Assembly (NCBI GenBank): GCA_019116185.1
Contig: DXCD01000227.1
Coordinates: 1 to 11,192 of the forward strand
Direction of reading: 5' to 3'
From: Candidatus Mediterraneibacter stercorigallinarum
GTDB taxonomy: Bacteria > Bacillota > Clostridia > Lachnospirales > Lachnospiraceae
Length of the DNA stretch: 11,192 nucleotides
Shown here: positions 1-7,091 of the stretch, one piece after another
Numbering within the stretch: the stretch's first letter is position 1
Layout of the letters: every line of letters begins with the position of its first letter
Translations under genes and position numbers: made by a program
The notes under the pieces: model-generated
Seen by the model: the letters and a program-made list of their open reading frames with translations, nothing else
Told to the model about the DNA's origin: nothing
Databases searched by the model: none

Positions 1-411
1 GTGCGGCTGTACAACGGGGCGCAGATCTCCATCAGCGGCGGCGCGGTCCTCACCTTTGTCACATCCAATGCCCAGCCGCTCATACAGGAACCCTCTGCAA
101 ATCCCTTGACCGGGCCTGTGATTCTGGATGAAGGAACGTACATCGTGGGGGACGGCGTAATTCCGGAAGGGATTTACGATGTGATTCCGGAAGCATCTGA
201 CGGATATATATCTTTTGACCTGGAGCTCATCTATCCGAACGGCTCCAGTGATTACCTGTGGTCATCCCAGGACGGAGATTCTTCCGAAGGAAGTATCAGA
301 AATGTGATTCTTCCCGCGGGCACAGAGATCACATACAGCGGCGATCCTGTGGAGCTTGTTCCGAGCGAGGGATATTTTGAAGTTGATTACGCAGAATATC
401 CATGGAACTGA
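1..411 (+). CDS. C-terminal part of a secreted or lipoprotein-like protein (5' partial)
   Basis: The reading frame is open from the first base of the window and ends at TGA 409-411. No ribosome site can be seen and the GTG at position 1 need not be the start, so the gene probably begins outside the window. The 136 visible residues contain no membrane segment and are rich in Gly, Ser, Asp, Glu and Tyr, as in extracellular beta-rich domains. Two related modules are visible. Residues 1-20 (RLYNGAQISISGGAVLTF) look like the end of one, and residues 45-125 form a second with the phrase GTYIVGDGVIPEGIYD and the matching end VILPAGTEITYSGDPVELV. This pattern resembles the 'IPAGTY' type of Firmicute extracytoplasmic domain. 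I do not recognise a specific function. No signal peptide is visible because the N-terminus is missing. Confidence 0.6.
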   Translation: MRLYNGAQISISGGAVLTFVTSNAQPLIQEPSANPLTGPVILDEGTYIVGDGVIPEGIYDVIPEASDGYISFDLELIYPNGSSDYLWSSQDGDSSEGSIRNVILPAGTEITYSGDPVELVPSEGYFEVDYAEYPWN

Positions 412-496
412 CCGGCAGTGCCGCCAAATCCATAAAAATATAACTACAGCAGATATCACACAATCATAAATATCATGAAAGGAGAAACAAAACTCC

Positions 497-967
497 ATGG
501 ATCAAGGAATTGTTCACGTTTTTATGGAAAACACCGCCCTGATATGGCTGGGACTTTTCATCATACTGATCGTTATCGAACTGTTTACCGTAGGACTGAC
601 CACGATCTGGTTCGCCGGAGGCGCGCTCACGGCAATGATCGCCGGTATTTTCGGAGCAGATATCCTGGCACAGATCCTGATCTTCCTGGCTGTATCCTGT
701 GTTCTCCTGATCTTCACGCGCCCCTGGGCAATGAAACATCTCAATCAGAAACGGGTCAGGACGAATTACGAAAGCGAGATCGGAAAAATCATCAAACTTA
801 CGGAAAAGGTCGATAACCGGAACCAGACCGGAAAAAGTATCGTAGACGGGCAGGAATGGACCGTCCGCAGCAAAGATGACCGGGAAATACTGGAAGAAGG
901 GACTCTGGCGAAGGTCATTGCTGTATCCGGGGTAAAATTGATCGTAGAAAAATATGAGGAGGAATAA
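497..967 (+). CDS. NfeD-family membrane protein
   Basis: This is a 156-aa protein of the short NfeD type. Residues 14-75 hold about three tightly packed hydrophobic segments (from LIWLGLFIILIVIELFTVG through the stretch ending ILIFLAVSCVLLIFTRPW). Residues 95-153 match the NfeD C-terminal OB-fold, with the typical pattern G-K-I...G...VDGQEWTVRS...I-x-x-G-x-x-A-K-V-x-x-V-x-G-V-K-L-I-V. NfeD proteins are usually encoded beside an SPFH protein and are thought to work with it in membrane organisation, and that pairing is present here with only 3 nt between stop and start. The ribosome site AAAGGAG (478-484) lies 12 nt before ATG 497. GGAG 481-484 could pair weakly with CTCC 493-496. An ATG at 475 opens another frame that I regard as a shadow. 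Family assignment is firm; the cellular role is inferred from the family. Confidence 0.88.
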   Translation: MDQGIVHVFMENTALIWLGLFIILIVIELFTVGLTTIWFAGGALTAMIAGIFGADILAQILIFLAVSCVLLIFTRPWAMKHLNQKRVRTNYESEIGKIIKLTEKVDNRNQTGKSIVDGQEWTVRSKDDREILEEGTLAKVIAVSGVKLIVEKYEEE

Positions 968-970
968 CAA

Positions 971-1939
971 ATGAGCAGATTAATCAGTATCGGAGGTATA
1001 TTTTTCATTATCATTGTCGTCCTGATCGTTCTTGTCCTGATCTCCTGCGTGAAGATCGTGCATCAGGCGCAGGCAGTCGTTGTGGAGCGCCTGGGCGCTT
1101 ACCAGGCGACATGGAACACGGGGCTCCACTTCAAACTGCCGATCATTGACCGTGTGGCAAAGCGTATTGACCTGAAGGAGCAGGTCGTGGATTTCCCGCC
1201 TCAGCCTGTGATCACAGAAGATAACGTTACCATGCAGATCGATACCGTAATCTTCTTCCAGATCACTGATCCCAAGCTGTTCTGCTACGGCGTGGCCAAC
1301 CCGATTATTGCGATCGAGAACCTGACAGCCACCACTCTCCGTAATATTATCGGCGACCTGGAGCTGGACCAGACGCTTACATCCAGGGAGACCATCAACA
1401 CGAAGATGCGAGCGGAGCTGGATCTTGCAACTGATCCGTGGGGCATCAAGGTAAACCGCGTGGAGCTGAAAAATATCATCCCGCCGGAAGCGATCAGAGA
1501 CGCCATGGAAAAACAGATGAAGGCAGAGCGTGAACGAAGGGAAGCAATTCTTCGGGCAGAGGGCGAGAAGAAATCCACAGTCCTTGTGGCTGAGGGGCAG
1601 AAGCAGTCCGTGATCCTGGAAGCTGAGGCTAAGAAACAGGCAGCAATCCTCCAGGCCGAGGCAGAGAAAGAAAAGATGATCCGCGAGGCTGAAGGTGAGG
1701 CAGAAGCCATCCTGAAAGTACAGCAGGCTACTGCTGACGGTCTGAGATTCTTAAAAGAAGCTGGTGCTGACAATGCAGTGCTCACACTCAAGAGCCTGGA
1801 AGCATTTGAGAAGGCAGCGGACGGAAAGGCGACTAAGATCATCATTCCTTCCCAGATCCAGGAAATCGCAGGACTCGTGAAATCGATTACTGAGATTGCG
1901 GAAAATGATGATACCGCTCAGAACTATCCGAAAGAATAA
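971..1939 (+). CDS. SPFH/band 7 (stomatin/QmcA-like) membrane scaffold protein
   Basis: This 322-aa protein starts with one hydrophobic anchor (residues 7-28). The SPFH domain follows (about 30-190), including the family's hallmark QAVVVERLGAYQATWNTGLH and the stretch RIDLKEQVVDFPPQPVITEDNV. Residues about 175-265 form an Ala/Glu/Lys-rich coiled coil with repeated AEGEKK/AEAEKE units, the flotillin-like region used for oligomerisation. A C-terminal segment with KIIIPSQIQEIAGLV follows. Members assemble into ring or cage scaffolds at the membrane and are linked to membrane microdomains and protease control. The ribosome site AGGAGG (957-962) lies inside the end of the NfeD gene, so the two genes form an operon. 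Length and architecture are normal for the family. The client in this organism is unknown. Confidence 0.93.
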   Translation: MSRLISIGGIFFIIIVVLIVLVLISCVKIVHQAQAVVVERLGAYQATWNTGLHFKLPIIDRVAKRIDLKEQVVDFPPQPVITEDNVTMQIDTVIFFQITDPKLFCYGVANPIIAIENLTATTLRNIIGDLELDQTLTSRETINTKMRAELDLATDPWGIKVNRVELKNIIPPEAIRDAMEKQMKAERERREAILRAEGEKKSTVLVAEGQKQSVILEAEAKKQAAILQAEAEKEKMIREAEGEAEAILKVQQATADGLRFLKEAGADNAVLTLKSLEAFEKAADGKATKIIIPSQIQEIAGLVKSITEIAENDDTAQNYPKE

Positions 1940-1941
1940 CC

Positions 1942-1986
1942 CAATTGGGGACGTAGTAAAATGCGATTTTACTACGTCCCCAATTG
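1942..1986. repeat. Perfect 21-bp palindrome between convergent genes
   Basis: The arms 1942-1962 and 1966-1986 are perfect reverse complements over 21 bp with a 3-nt GCG loop. The arms include CAATTGGGGACGTAG and its complement. The element begins 2 nt after the SPFH stop codon and ends 11 nt before the end of the convergent synthetase gene. No T-run follows on either strand (CAATTACCG on the right), so it is not a standard intrinsic terminator, although it could still block polymerase or protect 3' ends in both directions. The GGGGACGTAGTAAAA core seems familiar to me as a dispersed palindromic repeat in gut Clostridia; that is memory, not a search result. Confidence 0.8.
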
Positions 1987-1997
1987 CAATTACCGTT

Positions 1998-2747
1998 TCA
2001 TTCTCCCGCTGCTTTATCTAAATGCAGCGATCTTTGTTCTTTTCTGTTCCCGATCACATTTTCTAATACCCCATCCATGTTATCCCTGTTTTCTGCCTGC
2101 ACGATGCATTCCTGAATCGCTTCATTGAGCGAGAGCATCTTATCGTCCAGCTCCGCTACCATCTTCGCGCATTCCTGAAGATCCCTGCTGATATAATCAG
2201 GAGCATTGCCCTCGAACTTATAATAGATCTTATGCTCCAGGCTCGCCCAGAAATCCATCGCGATCGTGCGGATCTGGATCTCCACCTTAGTGTCCACCAC
2301 ACTGTCCGACAGGAAAACCGGCACTGAGACAAGCATATGATAGCTCTTATAACCGCTTTCCTTCGGGTTCTTTATGTAGTCCTTGATGGAGAGGACTTTC
2401 AGGTCGCTCTGATTGCCGATCATCTCTGCCAGGCGGTATATGTCTGAGGTAAAAGAACAGATCAGCCTCACGCCTGCAATATCATTGATATAACGGACCA
2501 TGTTTTCAATGGATGTTTCGTATCCGTAACGTTTGAGCTTCTTCACGATGCTCTCCGGCGTCTTGATCCTCGTCTTGATGTGTTCGATCGGGTTGTACTG
2601 ATGTACGTGCTGGAACTCATCATTCAGTATCTCCAGCTTTGTTCCTACTTCTTTCAAAGCTGCATTGTAGAGAAAGATAACTGTTTTCCAACTGTCGACA
2701 TCCTCGTAGCTTTTTAATGCAGCCTCAACCTGTTGTTCACATTTCAT
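1998..2747 (-). CDS. Small alarmone synthetase, (p)ppGpp synthetase (RelQ/YjbM type)
   Basis: This 249-aa protein carries only the RelA/SpoT synthetase domain and would transfer pyrophosphate from ATP to GDP or GTP to make (p)ppGpp. Visible motifs are the basic ATP-site stretch RIKTPESIVKKLKRYG (about 60-75), DIAGVRLICSF (about 89-99), KDYIKNPKESGYKSYHM (about 122-138) and VEIQIRTIAMDFWASLEHK (about 155-173). The Glu of EIQIRT is a family catalytic residue. There is no HD hydrolase, TGS or ACT domain, which separates it from long Rel enzymes. It is somewhat longer than typical RelQ (about 210 aa) because of a polar C-terminal tail after residue 200. The start at ATG 2747 is preceded by a GGGGGAT-type ribosome site. 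Its own promoter lies at 2784-2812, so it appears monocistronic. Confidence 0.93.
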   Translation of the reverse strand: MKCEQQVEAALKSYEDVDSWKTVIFLYNAALKEVGTKLEILNDEFQHVHQYNPIEHIKTRIKTPESIVKKLKRYGYETSIENMVRYINDIAGVRLICSFTSDIYRLAEMIGNQSDLKVLSIKDYIKNPKESGYKSYHMLVSVPVFLSDSVVDTKVEIQIRTIAMDFWASLEHKIYYKFEGNAPDYISRDLQECAKMVAELDDKMLSLNEAIQECIVQAENRDNMDGVLENVIGNRKEQRSLHLDKAAGE

Positions 2748-2783
2748 CGCGGATATCCCCCATTGGTTGTTTTATCTTCAAAT

Positions 2784-2812
2784 AGTATACCATATTCTGT
2801 GTTCCATGTCAC
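2784..2812 (-). promoter_or_regulatory. Sigma-A-like promoter of the alarmone synthetase gene
   Basis: Read on the minus strand, a -35 GTGACA (2807-2812) and a -10 TATACT (2784-2789) are separated by exactly 17 nt. Each hexamer matches the consensus at five of six positions. The expected start is near 2777, leaving a leader of about 30 nt. The promoter lies in the 135-nt gap after the EIIC-like gene, so the synthetase can be expressed independently of it. Confidence 0.75.
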
Positions 2813-2882
2813 AGAGTTCACTCTAGTTTATAATCTTTTCATATCTCTGTTCCATGATTTTCCATTCCCTCTTCCATGCCTT

Positions 2883-3938
2883 TTATAATTCCAGCTTCAT
2901 GTCCCCCGGATGAATCCATTTCTTCTTCCGCATAAACTCTGAAATCAGAAGTGTCAATACCGCCGGAAGAATAAATTGGATCAGCATGATCTTGAAGAGC
3001 ACGATTGTACCGGGCTCCGTCTGAGTCATCACCTGCCATGTCATCAGCGGCCCCACCAGGCCGGCTGTCCCCATGCCGGAGCCGGTGGCGTTATTCGTCA
3101 TGTGGAACAGCATTGTCCCTGCCGGTCCCAGGATGGCGCTGGAAAGGATCGGAGGAATCCAGATCTGCGGATGCCTCACGATATTGGGCACCTGGAGCAT
3201 GGATGTGCCGATCCCCTGTGCCAGGAAACCGCTGAATTTATTTTCCCGCCAGCTTGCCACGGCGAAGCCGATCATATTACAGCAGCATCCCACAGTCGCC
3301 GCTCCTGCCGCCAGCCCGGACAGATTCAGGATCACGCCCAGCGCCGCTGAGCTGATGGGCAGTGTCAGTATCATTCCCATCAAGACCGATACAATGATCC
3401 CCATAAGGAACGGCTGCTGCTCTGTCCCCCAGTTGATCAGCGAGCCGAGCCATGACATGAACCCTGAGATCGGCGGTCCCACGAACAGTCCCACCGCTGA
3501 TCCCGCGCCGATACAGACAAGGGGCGTGAGTATAATATCCAGCCGGGTCTTTCCCGAAACAAGGATTCCCAGCTCAATAGCAACATATGCTGCCACGAAA
3601 GCTCCCAGCGGCTCTCCCGGTCCTGACAGGATCAGATTCCCATCCACCAGCAATTCCCCCGAAGCCAGATCCCCGGCAAACGCGCCGACCATTCCCGCGA
3701 CTGCCGCAGATACAATGACCAGATGCCCGGCATCCAGCTTGCGGGCCACGCCAGCGCCGATGCCTGCGCCGGTCAGCCCTGCTGCCACTTTACCGATCAG
3801 GTAGATCGTATCTCCCACACTGCCTCCGGCAAATGTACCGATCTGCTGGATGATCGTGCCAATGATCAGCGTGGCAAACAGCCCCTGCGCCATGCCGCTC
3901 AGGCCATCAATAAATATCCTGTCCAAAACCTTTTTCAT
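2883..3938 (-). CDS. PfoR-like membrane protein, PTS EIIC type 2 family
   Basis: This 351-aa protein is hydrophobic almost throughout. It has roughly eight to ten membrane segments rich in Gly, Ala, Ile and Leu, and ends in a short basic tail (EFMRKKKWIHPGDMKLEL). The N-terminal MKKVLDRIFIDGLSGMAQGLFATLIIGTIIQQIG and the inner segments GMILTLPISSAA and GTAGLVGP fit the COG3641/PfoR group (PTS_EIIC_2). These are EIIC-like proteins first named after a Clostridium perfringens toxin regulator. No EIIA, EIIB or HPr partner gene is nearby, so sugar phosphotransfer cannot be shown and the substrate is unknown. The start ATG 3938 has a modest AGAGAGGAAAA purine stretch upstream. A 72-nt gap without an obvious promoter separates it from the gene before it, so it may be the last gene of the mntA operon. 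Confidence 0.8.
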   Translation of the reverse strand: MKKVLDRIFIDGLSGMAQGLFATLIIGTIIQQIGTFAGGSVGDTIYLIGKVAAGLTGAGIGAGVARKLDAGHLVIVSAAVAGMVGAFAGDLASGELLVDGNLILSGPGEPLGAFVAAYVAIELGILVSGKTRLDIILTPLVCIGAGSAVGLFVGPPISGFMSWLGSLINWGTEQQPFLMGIIVSVLMGMILTLPISSAALGVILNLSGLAAGAATVGCCCNMIGFAVASWRENKFSGFLAQGIGTSMLQVPNIVRHPQIWIPPILSSAILGPAGTMLFHMTNNATGSGMGTAGLVGPLMTWQVMTQTEPGTIVLFKIMLIQFILPAVLTLLISEFMRKKKWIHPGDMKLEL

Positions 3939-4010
3939 GCGTCCGTTTTCCTCTCTGTACTATGCATACCTGCCTGTGCTCCTCAGCATTTCCTTTTTCC
4001 GCGGGCGCTA

Positions 4011-4454
4011 CTATTTTATAAGCACCGCCCATTCGCCTTCGTGTTCCGGTCTGCCCAGGCATTCCACCGGATTTCCTTCTTTATCCGTAATCTCCGGCAG
4101 AGTTTTTCCTGTCTCCATATTATAATCTGTCAGAAGCCAGCTCACGATATTCACATTATCCTTCCGCCCTGCCACCTTCTGCGGCGCTTCGATCCCCATC
4201 ATCTCTTCCAGGAAGTCAATGCCCACCTGATTCTCTTTGCAGTAGAGCAGAAGCGTCCCGTAAAGCCAGAGATATACGCCGCTGATCTTCTTATCCGCGT
4301 CCTCGCCGCCCGGCGCCTCATCAATATACACAATCAGAAACGGCGCCTCAACACCGAACGTATCCACTGCATCTGCAATCATTCTTCCGTATGGTTCATC
4401 CTTCAAATATTCCGCCAATGCTGCACGGTCTGCTTCTTTACATAACCTGATCAT
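4011..4454 (-). CDS. Short protein resembling the N-terminal half of a GNAT acetyltransferase
   Basis: This 147-aa soluble protein starts at ATG 4454 behind a good AGGAGGAG site. The opening MIRLCKEADRAALAEYLKDEPYGRMIADAVDTFG and the following PFLIVYIDE...ISGVYLWLYGTLLLYC resemble the N-terminal arm of a Firmicute GNAT group in which a first, non-catalytic half is followed by an acetyl-CoA-binding half. The second half, with the R/Q-x-x-G-x-G/A motif, is absent: the frame ends at TAG 4011-4013 and only 72 nt remain before the next gene. The protein is therefore either a stand-alone domain or a truncated acetyltransferase without activity. It follows hepT by 30 nt on the same strand, so it may be cotranscribed with the toxin-antitoxin pair. 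The GNAT link is a pattern impression, not a proven match. Confidence 0.6.
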   Translation of the reverse strand: MIRLCKEADRAALAEYLKDEPYGRMIADAVDTFGVEAPFLIVYIDEAPGGEDADKKISGVYLWLYGTLLLYCKENQVGIDFLEEMMGIEAPQKVAGRKDNVNIVSWLLTDYNMETGKTLPEITDKEGNPVECLGRPEHEGEWAVLIK

Positions 4455-4484
4455 ACATCTGCTCCTCCTGATCTTTCTTTTTAT

Positions 4485-4925
4485 CTATTGATTTTCTTCC
4501 AGTTTCCCCTCCGGCTGATTCTCAGCAAGAACTGTACCGCATACTTGTCTGCGAAATTCGTACAGCTTGTCAATATATTCATGAATGATCCTCTGACAAT
4601 ATTCTTTAACGATCACCCCATCATAATCATGGGCAAGCTGATTTCTCACCTTCAGCATCTCCATCCACATGTCATCCTGGATCATGCCCGCTTTATATGA
4701 TTCTCTTAACACTTCCCTCGGTGATCCTGCCACAAACCCGCTGATCGCATAATACTGTACGAGAATATCCTTCATACTTTTCCATGCCAGGTCAAATGTC
4801 ATGCTGAACTTTGCACTTGTACCGCTGAGGACAAATGAATCATTCATATCTCTTTCTCTTGCTTCCGCAAGGGAATCCAACGAGTTTTCAAACGATTGAA
4901 ACCTTCTTCTAAATTTTTCGTCCAT
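4485..4925 (-). CDS. hepT: HepT-like HEPN toxin (HI0074 family, nucleotidyltransferase substrate-binding type)
   Basis: From ATG 4925 this is a 146-aa helical protein of the HI0074/HEPN type. It contains the HEPN ribonuclease signature R-x4-H-x-Y at R94, H99 and Y101 (VRNQLAHDYDG), preceded by the family's SFKY-like helix FSMTFDLAWKSMKDIL (40-55). In characterised MntA-HepT pairs the HEPN protein is an RNase toxin, and its Tyr in this motif is AMPylated by MntA to silence it. The ATG at 4925 is chosen because GGAGG lies 12 nt upstream and the known proteins begin with a similar MDEKF-type sequence. An in-frame ATG at 4955 would add 10 unlikely residues. The gene overlaps the 3' end of mntA by 17 nt. 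The acidic, Glu/Gln-rich C-terminus is variable. Confidence 0.85.
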   Translation of the reverse strand: MDEKFRRRFQSFENSLDSLAEARERDMNDSFVLSGTSAKFSMTFDLAWKSMKDILVQYYAISGFVAGSPREVLRESYKAGMIQDDMWMEMLKVRNQLAHDYDGVIVKEYCQRIIHEYIDKLYEFRRQVCGTVLAENQPEGKLEENQ

Positions 4926-5178
4926 ACTGTCTGATATCCTCCAACAACAATGCATTCCTGCATGTATCCATATCCAAAAGGTCTACTGTATACAACGTCG
5001 GAATGTCTGCCACATCTTCCTGAAGTCCGTCAAAATCGCTGACTCCTGACACAGCGATATCAATATCACTGCGCTCCAGCGCCGTCCCCTTTGCCCTTGA
5101 CCCAAAGAGCAGAATCTCTTTTGCATGATATTTCCTGCACAGTTCAGCTGTCCGGCTGATCACTGTTTCTACTGTCAT
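4909..5178 (-). CDS. mntA: MntA-like minimal nucleotidyltransferase antitoxin
   Basis: This 89-aa protein is a minimal polymerase-beta-fold nucleotidyltransferase. The active-site motif G-S-x10-D-x-D is complete (G26, S27, D38, D40, within LLFGSRAKGTALERSDIDIAV), and D66 in YTVDLLD is the likely third metal ligand. In the type VII system such proteins transfer AMP units from ATP to the tyrosine of the partner HEPN toxin. The antitoxin gene comes first and overlaps the toxin gene by 17 nt, which suits coupled translation. The start ATG 5178 follows AGGAGGCGCG, a strong ribosome site. A promoter lies at 5228-5256. All catalytic residues are intact, so the antitoxin is probably functional. Confidence 0.88.
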   Translation of the reverse strand: MTVETVISRTAELCRKYHAKEILLFGSRAKGTALERSDIDIAVSGVSDFDGLQEDVADIPTLYTVDLLDMDTCRNALLLEDIRQYGRKI

Positions 5179-5227
5179 ATCGCGCCTCCTGATCTTCAGC
5201 TGTATTCATCCTCGTTATTCCTTTAAT

Positions 5228-5256
5228 ACTATATCAAAAAGCACCGTCCCAGGCAA
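5228..5256 (-). promoter_or_regulatory. Probable promoter of mntA-hepT
   Basis: On the minus strand, -35 TTGCCT (5251-5256, four of six) and -10 TATAGT (5228-5233, five of six) are separated by 17 nt. Transcription would begin near 5221, about 43 nt before the mntA start. It is divergent from the promoter at 5274-5302, with only 17 nt between the two -35 boxes. Confidence 0.65.
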
Positions 5257-5273
5257 CGGAAGATTTTCAGCGG

Positions 5274-5302
5274 ATGACTTTTCCATTCTTCTGTGTTAGA
5301 AT
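5274..5302 (+). promoter_or_regulatory. Probable promoter of the 87-aa gene
   Basis: On the plus strand, -35 ATGACT (5274-5279, four of six) and -10 TAGAAT (5297-5302, five of six) are spaced by 17 nt. The ribosome site AAGGAG (5316-5321) and ATG 5329 follow closely, giving a short leader of about 20 nt. Confidence 0.6.
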
Positions 5303-5328
5303 AGCCTCATGCAGAAAGGAGCTCTCTT

Positions 5329-5592
5329 ATGTTTCGTTTATGGGGAAAAGAATTTAAAGATAACAGAATGCTGCGGGATACCGTGATCTGCGATGAGACC
5401 GACGACACCCGCACGCACAAAATATTTAACGCTCTGGATCAGATCTGTTATGAATTTGACCTGAGCAAACCGATCTGGCTGGACTCCACGATCGCAGAGT
5501 TCAAGCGTCATGCCAAAGCGCGCTTTTATCAGGATAATTTTGTTGACTCGATTGATTTCGATTATCTGGAAATACAGGTGATAGAGGAATGA
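5329..5592 (+). CDS. Conserved small hypothetical protein, 87 aa
   Basis: The gene has its own promoter and an AAGGAG site 7 nt before ATG 5329. The product is a soluble, charged 87-aa protein with no signal peptide or membrane segment. The central and C-terminal part (DDTRTHKIFNALDQICYEFDLSKPIWLDSTIAEFKRH, then ARFYQDNFVDSIDFDYLEIQVIEE) looks like a small protein widely found in Lachnospiraceae as a conserved hypothetical. I know of no experimental function. A compact alpha/beta fold is likely from the spacing of aromatic and acidic residues. The stop codon overlaps an ATG (ATGA, 5589-5592) that opens a doubtful frame. Confidence 0.75.
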   Translation: MFRLWGKEFKDNRMLRDTVICDETDDTRTHKIFNALDQICYEFDLSKPIWLDSTIAEFKRHAKARFYQDNFVDSIDFDYLEIQVIEE

Positions 5593-5610
5593 ACACCTCT
5601 GTCACCTGTT

Positions 5611-5666
5611 ATTTTTCACAGTCTGTTTCAGGTATTAATTTTTCACAGCCTGTTTCCTGCATTAAT
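5611..5666. repeat. Two imperfect 27-bp tandem repeats
   Basis: The unit ATTTTTCACAG...ATTAAT occurs twice with a period of 27 nt (5611-5639 and 5638-5666, sharing 2 nt). The copies differ at four of 29 positions. They lie between the end of the 87-aa gene and the end of the convergent permease gene. No intrinsic terminator was seen there. Confidence 0.7.
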
Positions 5667-5675
5667 GAGAATTTG

Positions 5676-7091
5676 TCACTGACTCCGGATCGCTTCCAGC
5701 GGGCTGAGGCTCATCGCCCTTCTTGCCGGGAAATATCCTGCCGCCGTGCCGACCAGCACCGCAAATCCTGTTGATACAAGCAGGAGCCACACCGGAATGA
5801 AGGAGATATTCCCCGTCACTCCCAGACTTCCGCCGGAGACAAACATATTAATCACCACTGACATGGTCAGGCTCAAAATATTTCCGATAATGCCGCCCGC
5901 AAGACCGATAAACGCCGCCTCCAGGAGGAACAGCTGGCGGATGTTCTTAAGCCCGCATCCGATTACCTTCATAACGCCGATCTCTTTAGTCCTCTCGTAT
6001 ATGGACATCATCATGGTATTGGCAATCCCGATCGCTGCCACCAGCAGGGAGACTGCCCCGATCCCTCCAAGGACTGCCTGGACCATGGCGAACTGTTTTT
6101 TCATGCTGTCGATGTACTCTGCATTTGTCTCCACGTTATATCCAAGACTTCGGATCGTACCTGCCAGTTCCTCCACATTCTCCATATCATCTGCCTGGAC
6201 TTTTGCCGAACTGTATACGAATTTACTATATGGTTTTCCACTCTTTGTTGACGGCTGCCCCGGAATAACGCGCCCGCTGAATTCTTTCTTAAGGTACTCC
6301 CTCAGTTTATCAAGGTCGCAGTATACTTTAAAGGAATCCATACTGTAATTATCCATACCGCCCGCTATCACACCGCTGCCTTTTACTACATATTTTTTCG
6401 GCGCTGTCGGGGGCTGCTGCCCCTGGCTTCCCGCTTCAGCCCCGCCTTCTGAGCCCCCGGAACTGCCGCCGGTGTTCGTATTCTGCGACTGATAATAGCT
6501 GTCCTGGTCAAGAATCAGAAACAGGGAATCATTCTTCAGGTCAATATCCGGCGCTTCCCCGGTATCCCAGTAAGTCTTTCCTGTTCCCTTATCGTAAAAA
6601 TTGCTTAAAACTGCATTTCCATACAAAAGCTCCAATTGGGCGCTGCCCGGATCCGGCAGTCTCCCTCCGGCTTCCAATGCCAGGTTCAGCGACTGAATCC
6701 CTTCCGGCGTCATCCCGCATAGTTCAACGCTTCCCTCATACCGGCCTTTCAGCGCAATAGCAGAAAGATTATATACAGGTTCCACACTTTTTACATTCCC
6801 CAATGTCCGCAGCTCCTTTATCACATCATCCGTAATATATTTTTTCCCCTCTTCATCAGATGATCCGCCGGGGTACATACCGCTGCTTTCCTTCCCTGTC
6901 ACCGTGATTCCTGTTGTTCCGCCGTTTTTCTCCACTTCTGCGTACATTGACTCCTGGAGCCCGAGTCCCAGCGAGATCATGACCACAATAGAAGCCGTCC
7001 CGATCACAACCCCGAGAACCGTCAGAAAAGTCCGTAATTTTCTCCGCTTGAGGCTGCTAATGCTCATCCTCAGTAAGTCGCTCCACCTCAT
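5676..7091 (-). CDS. MacB/FtsX-family ABC transporter permease
   Basis: This 471-aa permease has the MacB layout. A cytoplasmic basic start (SISSLKRRKLRTFLTVLGVVIGTASIVVMISLGLG) contains the first membrane helix (about 20-43). A large extracytoplasmic domain follows (about 50-335), interrupted by a Gly/Ser-rich stretch near 205-235. Three helices in the FtsX domain (about 345-465) come next, with the coupling segment YERTKEIGVMKVIGCGLKNIRQLFLLEA and the typical ending PARRAMSLSPLEAIRSQ. These permeases transmit force from the ATPase to extracytoplasmic partners and do not form a simple channel. ATG 7091 and TTG 7094 are adjacent possible starts behind AGGAGG, with 9 and 6 nt spacing; I prefer ATG. 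The start overlaps the upstream gene by 35 nt. It is the last gene of the cassette. Confidence 0.92.
   Translation of the reverse strand: MRWSDLLRMSISSLKRRKLRTFLTVLGVVIGTASIVVMISLGLGLQESMYAEVEKNGGTTGITVTGKESSGMYPGGSSDEEGKKYITDDVIKELRTLGNVKSVEPVYNLSAIALKGRYEGSVELCGMTPEGIQSLNLALEAGGRLPDPGSAQLELLYGNAVLSNFYDKGTGKTYWDTGEAPDIDLKNDSLFLILDQDSYYQSQNTNTGGSSGGSEGGAEAGSQGQQPPTAPKKYVVKGSGVIAGGMDNYSMDSFKVYCDLDKLREYLKKEFSGRVIPGQPSTKSGKPYSKFVYSSAKVQADDMENVEELAGTIRSLGYNVETNAEYIDSMKKQFAMVQAVLGGIGAVSLLVAAIGIANTMMMSIYERTKEIGVMKVIGCGLKNIRQLFLLEAAFIGLAGGIIGNILSLTMSVVINMFVSGGSLGVTGNISFIPVWLLLVSTGFAVLVGTAAGYFPARRAMSLSPLEAIRSQ

Noticed and set aside
1285..1845. 186-codon minus-strand frame opposite the SPFH gene
   Set aside because: Ser/Ala/Phe-rich shadow of the coiled-coil coding region, with no ribosome site.
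3073..3804. Long plus-strand frame opposite the EIIC-like gene
   Set aside because: It is antisense to a well-supported membrane protein gene and encodes a Pro/Ser/Ile-rich sequence typical of the shadow of a hydrophobic gene.
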